The position numbers and the translations under genes are program-made. A model generated the notes under the pieces. It was not told where the DNA came from, made no database searches, and was given only the letters and a program-made list of their open reading frames with translations. This document shows positions 14,119-19,156 of a DNA stretch of 19,156 bases, one piece after another. Origin of the DNA: Bacteroidota bacterium (GTDB lineage Bacteria; Bacteroidota; Ignavibacteria; Kryptoniales; JAKASW01); NCBI GenBank assembly GCA_021789755.1, contig JAJYJD010000034.1, positions 1-19,156 of the forward strand. Direction: 5' to 3'. Position 1 is the stretch's first letter, and the number at the start of each line of letters is the position of its first letter.

Positions 14119-14826
14119 ATGGACAGGCGCTATCATAAATGCGTAACATGGTCGGTAACTTGGATCGTCCTTGTTCTTTTTTTCGGTAGCTCTGACTCAT
14201 TTGCCGGAGGGAAAGCAAGCTTCTACGGAATCTACATGGTTCCGTACGGTTCCGACGCGAGATCTTTTAGCAGGCCCGGTTGGGGAGGCGGATTCGAATT
14301 GGTATTGCCGATTGAGCAGACCCGAAATCTGTTCGCGGGTACAGCGGGAATCGAGCTCGTGAATATGCTGAGCCAGAGGGAATCATTTCAAGATCAGGCG
14401 ACGGGATTGTTGGTCAATCAGGAGACGGACCAGAATTACCTCCGTTTGTATCTCGGCCTGCGGGTCGGCGGGCATGGCAACGGTTTCTTACGGCCCCACG
14501 TCGGCGTGAACGTGGCGCTTGTCTACTATAACATTGGGACCGACCTTGTCGTGCCGGACGATTACAATCCCGGCAACGAAGTCCGGCAGCATCTTAGTGA
14601 TGAAGGGAAGGCGGTGCTCGGTTACGATGTGACGATGGGACTCGACCTGAATTTCTCAAATGCGGTTGCAGTGGACGGCGGCGTGAAATACCTGAAGAGT
14701 TTCTCCGTTCCGCAGCAGCTCGGCAACGGGTCGGTAAAGGTTTATCCTCAGTACTTTCAAATCTATATCGAGTTCGGGTTCTCATTCGATTACTTGCGAA
14801 GTCACATGACCGGCGTTCAGGAGTAG
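14119..14826 (+). CDS. outer-membrane beta-barrel-like protein, unknown
   Basis: A 235-residue exported protein. A basic start and hydrophobic segment (WSVTWIVLVLFFGSSDSFA) end in a likely cleavage site before GGKASFYG. The mature region has paired aromatic-rich strands (LRLYLGLRVGGHGNGFLRPH, VNVALVYYNIG, YFQIYIEFGFSFDY), typical of small outer-membrane barrels. GGAG at 14109-14112 sets the ATG at 14119; the open frame extends to 14002 without signal-like content. It lies between two other barrel-type genes. Confidence 0.72.
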   Translation: MDRRYHKCVTWSVTWIVLVLFFGSSDSFAGGKASFYGIYMVPYGSDARSFSRPGWGGGFELVLPIEQTRNLFAGTAGIELVNMLSQRESFQDQATGLLVNQETDQNYLRLYLGLRVGGHGNGFLRPHVGVNVALVYYNIGTDLVVPDDYNPGNEVRQHLSDEGKAVLGYDVTMGLDLNFSNAVAVDGGVKYLKSFSVPQQLGNGSVKVYPQYFQIYIEFGFSFDYLRSHMTGVQE

Positions 14827-15004
14827 AAAGTATGACGATGAAATTGAGCGATCCTGGAATCAGCTGTTCTTCAAATTGGCCTGCCGCGTCCCTCGTGCGA
14901 AATAAATTGCCCTGCACCGTCGCGGCTTTCGGCGCGTCGACTATGAAGTCCGTTTGTCTCAACGACGGTAGCGATGACGGCAGTTCACCGAACCGGAATC
15001 TGGC

Positions 15005-17191
15005 ATGAGCATTATGTTACCTGTAAAACATCGTTTGAGTATCATTCTTTTTTGTCTACTGTCCAACGCAGTAGGCCCCGCCGCAACTTTCAGGGCGCCC
15101 GACGGGGAGTTGGATTCGGTTGCAGTTCAGAAGCCGCTCAGGGTTATCACCATCAACGTCTGGTCCGGTCTCGATTACCACGGCTTCTGGAATTTCGGCG
15201 AATACGAGCCGGCAGATCGAAGGGAACTTCGGTTTCAGCTCCTTGTACGTCAGTTGAAGAATCTTGATCCGGACGTCGTCTATATCCAGGAGGCAAATCC
15301 CGTTTGTGAGTTCTCGAGGAGGCTCGCAGACTCTTTATCATTCGATGAGACTCACCAGGTTTGTAACGCCGGCATTAAACCGGTTGTAGTCGGCCCGCCG
15401 TTCAACTTTGAGGAAGGAATCGCTATCCTTGCGCAAAAAGAACTGCGGCTGAAACATTACGCCGTGTGGAAATTATCGGGGTCTTTCGGGCTCTACGGCG
15501 ATGTCATTTCGTTGCACTTCGATGAGTCCGAGTTTGCACTGGTGGCGCAGATCACCTCGAACGGGCAGCCCACGTTCCTCGTCAATGTTCACCTGAGTGC
15601 CTTTCCACCAGAAGATTCGGTTGTCATGCAGAAAGTCCGGGAGTGGCGCGCCACTGACAGCATCAGTGTCGAAGACGAGGCAAACATCCCTGAAATACTG
15701 TCTAACGGCTCACGCAGACGGATGAGCGAGGTTGAAAACATTCTTAAAAACATCGCCAAGCTTCCCCAGTCCATTCCTGTTGTCCTGGGAGGCGACTTCA
15801 ATTCGGAAATCGACTCGAGAGAGATGTCTGAACTGGTGCAGAGCAAAGTCTTCCGTAACGCGGGCGGTAGTTACTTCGGTGAACGACAATTCACATGGGA
15901 CGCGGCCAGGAACGAGAACGTGGCGTACTCCACAATGGCTTTGGACGCGGACGGTGAACCCGGCGACCTGGCCGGAAGACTCTCCGCCGCCTACGACTCA
16001 AAACGGAGAGTGATCGACTATGTCTTTTTGAGCAGGCATTTTGCGGGTGTTGAAGTACAGAGGACCGCAATTGTCCTGGACTCTTCGTCCGGCGGTGTGC
16101 ACGCCTCCGATCATTTCGGAGTCCTTGCAGAAATACCGCTTCCGGCTCGTCCGGCCAATGCGGATGATGGCGGGGCGGCCGGTGAAACCAGGAGCAAAAT
16201 CGAACCCCTCCCGATATTTTCTTATGACACCGACATTGGATTCGGCTATGGCGCCAAATTGTTTCTTTTTGATCTTCTGAATCTGAAAGAGTCCTTCGAT
16301 TTCGTCGTCTTCAACAGTACGAAAGGAGAGCGATGGTACAGGGGCGTATTCTCATACCCCGATCTTGAGTGGCGCGAGGGAAGGCAGTATCCTTTCGCGG
16401 TAGATTTGACATTCGATTACGACAAATGGCTTAAGAACAATTTCTACGGTGTCGGGAACACGTCGATGATTTCCGACCGCGAGGAGTACACGAGAGTGCC
16501 CGTCGAGTTAAGCGCGGCGCTGAGCAGGGGCTTCACACCGCAATTCGTCGGGCAGCTTGTCATGAAATACAAGAGCATAAAGAATTACGGGTTTGATTCG
16601 ACAAGCAGACTGAAAGACCTTCCGCCATCTCTCAACGCTTCCACCGCTAAGTATTCGTCGGTCGGCTTGAACCTCCGCTACGATACGAGGGACGACTACG
16701 TGAACCCGTCGCGCGGGATCGTCTTGCAGGGCGAAATGGAATACGCGGCGCGAAATTTCCCTGGCAATGTTTCGTTCGTTCGGCTGGCGGGATGGTTCCA
16801 ATATTACCGGGAGCTGTTCTATCCCGTCACTGTTTTTGCCCTGCGGGTGGGCGCTCAGCAAATCGCGGGTGATAACCTGCCGGTTCAGGTTCTGACATCG
16901 ATAGGCGGCAACAACACACTTCGGGGATATACTCAGGACAGATTCCTCGACAACGCCGGTGCGCTTATGAACGCCGAGCTGAGGTTCCCGATTTTCTGGA
17001 GGATCGGTGGTATTGTCGGCCTCGACGCCGGAAAAGTGTGGAGCAGCATTGCCCGTGCGGATCTGAACAGGTGGGCGACGAATCCGGTGACGGGACTAAG
17101 ACTCTACATGGATAATTTCGTTGTCCGCGCCGACTTCGGCTTCGGATCCGAAGGAATGGGTTTCTACTTCAATTTCGGACAAATGTTCTAG
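15005..17191 (+). CDS. EEP nuclease/phosphatase domain fused to a POTRA-less Omp85 barrel
   Basis: A 728-residue protein with a signal peptide (~1-27, hydrophobic core LSIILFCLLSNAV). Residues ~44-377 form a complete endonuclease/exonuclease/phosphatase domain: TINVWSG (N51), YIQEAN (E96, metal), VNVHLS (H196), GGDFNSE (D264, N266), VIDYVFLS (D338) and SDHFGV (D369, H370). All known catalytic positions of this Mg-dependent phosphoesterase fold are kept. After an Ala/Gly/Asp-rich linker (~378-400), residues 401-728 look like an Omp85/surface-antigen barrel: SYDTDIGFGYGAKLF at its start, alternating strands, LRGY (639-642) within GGNNTLRGYTQDRF (the conserved loop-6 signature), and a terminal Phe (FYFNFGQMF). 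No POTRA repeats are visible. Substrate (nucleic acid, phosphoinositide or sphingolipid) and side of the membrane are unknown. ATG 15005 has only a weak ribosome site. UbiA-family gene follows 60 bases later. Confidence 0.88.
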   Translation: MSIMLPVKHRLSIILFCLLSNAVGPAATFRAPDGELDSVAVQKPLRVITINVWSGLDYHGFWNFGEYEPADRRELRFQLLVRQLKNLDPDVVYIQEANPVCEFSRRLADSLSFDETHQVCNAGIKPVVVGPPFNFEEGIAILAQKELRLKHYAVWKLSGSFGLYGDVISLHFDESEFALVAQITSNGQPTFLVNVHLSAFPPEDSVVMQKVREWRATDSISVEDEANIPEILSNGSRRRMSEVENILKNIAKLPQSIPVVLGGDFNSEIDSREMSELVQSKVFRNAGGSYFGERQFTWDAARNENVAYSTMALDADGEPGDLAGRLSAAYDSKRRVIDYVFLSRHFAGVEVQRTAIVLDSSSGGVHASDHFGVLAEIPLPARPANADDGGAAGETRSKIEPLPIFSYDTDIGFGYGAKLFLFDLLNLKESFDFVVFNSTKGERWYRGVFSYPDLEWREGRQYPFAVDLTFDYDKWLKNNFYGVGNTSMISDREEYTRVPVELSAALSRGFTPQFVGQLVMKYKSIKNYGFDSTSRLKDLPPSLNASTAKYSSVGLNLRYDTRDDYVNPSRGIVLQGEMEYAARNFPGNVSFVRLAGWFQYYRELFYPVTVFALRVGAQQIAGDNLPVQVLTSIGGNNTLRGYTQDRFLDNAGALMNAELRFPIFWRIGGIVGLDAGKVWSSIARADLNRWATNPVTGLRLYMDNFVVRADFGFGSEGMGFYFNFGQMF

Positions 17192-17251
17192 AGACAACTC
17201 TTCAAGCCCGGCAAGTGTTATATTTAGACGAATAACACAGGAGAGTTGCTG

Positions 17252-18268
17252 ATGAACGATGTTTCGGTTTCGAAAAGACAACTGTGGTATAACGCCTTCA
17301 GGGGTTTCTATCGCAAAGAGCTTCCGATAGAACAGCTCGACCCAATCTCGCGATGGCTTTATGCTTCGAGGAGTATCATACTCGTCATATCTGCGCAGGC
17401 CGCGATAATCGCGGGGCTCCTCGCCGTCAGAAGCGGGCCGGTCAGCTGGCTGTACTTTTTCCTTCTCCTGATCGGTCTCGTCGTGGCGCACGCGATCAGC
17501 AACCTTTCCAACGATTATTTCGGATTTCATCGCGGACACGACACGCCGGATTCGCCGCGGATGAGATACACGCTGCACCCGCTCGCAAGCAACATGATGG
17601 ACGCGGCTTCACTGAAGAGAGGAATCTGGTTACTGATTGCGGTGGGCGTATTGATATCGGTTTTCTTCACGGTAGTAAGGGGGCCTGTCGCTGCCATATT
17701 TGCCGCCCCCGGCCTCGGAATTCTCTACTGGTACGACGGTGCCCCGCGGGATTTGAAGAGTATCGGGTTTGGTGAGCTGGCCACCCTCGTCGTCTGGGGT
17801 CCTCTCATGATCGGCGGAGGATATTTTTGCCTCACAGGCGAATTATCCCTCCCGGCTTTCCTGGCGTCGATACCGTACGGCCTCGGTGTGATGTCGATAC
17901 TTGTAGGCAAACACATCGACCAGATGGAGTTCGACGTCACTCAGAAGCAGAGGACACTGCCGATCGTTCTCGGTGAGAAGCGCGCCAGGCTATTCAACCA
18001 GATATCGATATTCCTGATGTACTTCGTGGTCCTCGTCCTTGTTTTTCTCAGATATGTCACTCCGTTCGCGCTTCTGGTGTTCCTCAATTTTCCGCGCGGA
18101 TGGAAGGCGATGGGTGTCTTCTCCAGCCCGCGTCCGGACTCACCGCCCGATGGGTACATAGGATGGCCGCTATGGTATCACCGTTTCAGCCTCGTCCATA
18201 ACAAACGATTCGGTTGGCTATTTATTCTTGGGCTTGCCTTAGGTGCTGTTTATTCATTTGTCGTATAA
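17252..18268 (+). CDS. UbiA-family prenyltransferase (MenA-like), altered Asp motifs
   Basis: A 338-residue integral membrane protein with about eight to nine hydrophobic helices. It fits the UbiA superfamily, which transfers a polyprenyl chain to an aromatic or other acceptor, as MenA does in menaquinone synthesis. The first motif is NLSNDYFGFHRGHD (84-97) and the second lies in GKHIDQMEFDVTQKQRTLPI (219-238), followed by VLG; the central APRDLKSIGFGELATLVVWG resembles the MenA signature. In motif 1 the usual NDxxD has Gly91 for the second Asp. In motif 2 the Asp four before D228 is Gln224, with an Asp (D223) displaced by one residue. AGGAG at 17239-17243 sets ATG 17252 over the TTG at 17246. 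No other menaquinone genes are in view, so the substrate is open. Confidence 0.85.
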   Translation: MNDVSVSKRQLWYNAFRGFYRKELPIEQLDPISRWLYASRSIILVISAQAAIIAGLLAVRSGPVSWLYFFLLLIGLVVAHAISNLSNDYFGFHRGHDTPDSPRMRYTLHPLASNMMDAASLKRGIWLLIAVGVLISVFFTVVRGPVAAIFAAPGLGILYWYDGAPRDLKSIGFGELATLVVWGPLMIGGGYFCLTGELSLPAFLASIPYGLGVMSILVGKHIDQMEFDVTQKQRTLPIVLGEKRARLFNQISIFLMYFVVLVLVFLRYVTPFALLVFLNFPRGWKAMGVFSSPRPDSPPDGYIGWPLWYHRFSLVHNKRFGWLFILGLALGAVYSFVV

Positions 18269-18301
18269 TCAAGTTCTTCACAACAGGGAGGCGTTTTTGA
18301 A

Positions 18302-19156
18302 ATGAAGTCGTGCATCAGATCAGCTGCCGGGATAACGTTTCTGCTTTTGGCATCCTATTCTAATTCGGCGCGCGCCCAGGATTTTCAGGCTTTCCTGACC
18401 CGTGTCAATTCTCTTCCGGATTCGCAGCGCACGGCGGTCATCGATAGCTTCATGTCAGCGATGCCGTCATTCCCCTTTATCGAAAAGGACAGTGTCGTCC
18501 ATTTCATTTATCGCGGGACGGCCTCAAACGTCAGCGTCCCGGGGGACGCCAACGACTGGCAGGTTTCGGCTTTGCCTATGACGAATATTGGCGGGACGAA
18601 CCTGTGGTACGTCACACAGATTTACCCTGCCGATGCAAGACTCGAGTACAAGTATGTTATAAACGGTTCGACATGGCTGCTCGATCCTCTGAATCCTCAT
18701 CAGATCATGGAAGGGCTCGGACCAAACTCTGAACTCAGGATGCCGGATTACGTCCCGCCGCCCGAGGTGCAATATTACGCAGACATTCAGCATGGGTCTC
18801 AGGTCGATTCAATATTGTACAGCAGTGAACTTTCCAACTCCAGGAAGATTTCAGTTTATCTCCCTCCGGGCTACACAGCGTCGCCGGACAGCTTTCCTGT
18901 GGTTTACTTTCAGGATGGCTCTGAGACAATTTCACTCGAAAACGCCGAGAATGTTATCGATTATCTGACGGCACACGACTTGATTCGCCCTGTGATTGCG
19001 GTCTTCGTGCCGTACGTCAACAGGACTCCCGAATATGAGGGCAGCCAGGTAGACTCTTTCATGGCATTCTTCGTGAATGACGTCGTTCGTTATGTCGATT
19101 CGAAATTCCGCACGGTTCACAGCCCGCAGGGAAGAGCCGTGATAGGTGCATCATAT
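18302..19156 (+). CDS. secreted esterase-D-like hydrolase with N-terminal E-set/CBM48-like domain (partial)
   Basis: 285 codons, cut by the window end. The signal peptide MKSCIRSAAGITFLLLASYS is probably cleaved after SARA. A ~30-residue helical stretch precedes an early-set/glycogen-binding-like domain at ~55-130 (VHFIYRGTASNVSVPGDAND, WQVSALPM, LWYVTQIYPADARLEYKYVI, WLLDPLNP). The alpha/beta domain then begins at ~160: RKISVYLPPGY, FPVVYFQDGSE, VIAVFVPYVNR. The last codons read VIGASY, just where the G-x-S-x-G-G nucleophile elbow of enterochelin-esterase/esterase-D proteins sits. The expected role is hydrolysis of an ester outside the cytoplasm. GGGAGG at 18286-18291 supports the ATG at 18302. 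It is 33 bases after the prenyltransferase gene, likely the same transcript. Confidence 0.87.
   Translation, partial: MKSCIRSAAGITFLLLASYSNSARAQDFQAFLTRVNSLPDSQRTAVIDSFMSAMPSFPFIEKDSVVHFIYRGTASNVSVPGDANDWQVSALPMTNIGGTNLWYVTQIYPADARLEYKYVINGSTWLLDPLNPHQIMEGLGPNSELRMPDYVPPPEVQYYADIQHGSQVDSILYSSELSNSRKISVYLPPGYTASPDSFPVVYFQDGSETISLENAENVIDYLTAHDLIRPVIAVFVPYVNRTPEYEGSQVDSFMAFFVNDVVRYVDSKFRTVHSPQGRAVIGASY

Noticed and set aside
14832..14909. 25-codon frame after the second barrel gene
   Set aside because: No ribosome site and no protein-like features.

Overview
The window most likely comes from the Bacteroidota/Chlorobiota (FCB) group, plausibly an Ignavibacteria-like lineage. The pointers are a type IX secretion-type C-terminal sorting tail (as a remnant), several outer-membrane beta-barrel genes, a DUF3108 protein, PP2C/SpoIIE-type signalling and moderate G+C. 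No rRNA or other decisive marker is present, so the taxonomic call is inference.

Left part (1-2180) is a low-density, decayed zone. It opens with the 3' part of a DNA methyltransferase gene broken by an in-frame TAG. A short second-frame stretch may be the start of its partner restriction enzyme, also broken by a TAG. Then come a perfect 13-bp inverted repeat, an intact alpha/beta hydrolase, a 34-codon ORF, a hairpin-T-tract terminator, and on the minus strand a truncated tRNA-Leu(CAG) followed by its own terminator. I read this as the scar of a mobile or defence island beside a tRNA.

Middle part (2254-11442) carries core-type genes. On the minus strand are a squalene/phytoene synthase-family enzyme, histidyl-tRNA synthetase (hisS), and downstream of hisS a PP2C phosphatase fused to a DksA/TraR-like zinc finger. 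On the plus strand are a DUF3108 envelope protein preceded by two short leader-like ORFs, a small lipoprotein, and a tightly coupled two-component pair: a PDZ-containing membrane histidine kinase with a TTG start and an OmpR/PhoB regulator, ending in a hairpin.

Right part (11689-19156) is a co-directional run of envelope genes. It contains two lipoproteins, a leftover type IX sorting tail with no gene in front of it, two small secreted beta-barrel proteins, and a 728-residue protein joining an endonuclease/exonuclease/phosphatase (EEP) domain to a POTRA-less Omp85 barrel. A UbiA-family prenyltransferase with altered Asp motifs follows, then an esterase-D-like secreted hydrolase cut by the window end at its nucleophile motif.

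The best candidate for something undescribed is the EEP-Omp85 fusion: a catalytic domain apparently carried by its own outer-membrane barrel. The truncated tRNA with terminator, the zinc-finger/phosphatase fusion, the orphan sorting tail and the altered prenyltransferase motifs also merit a second look. Family assignments rest on motifs read by eye; no database search was run.
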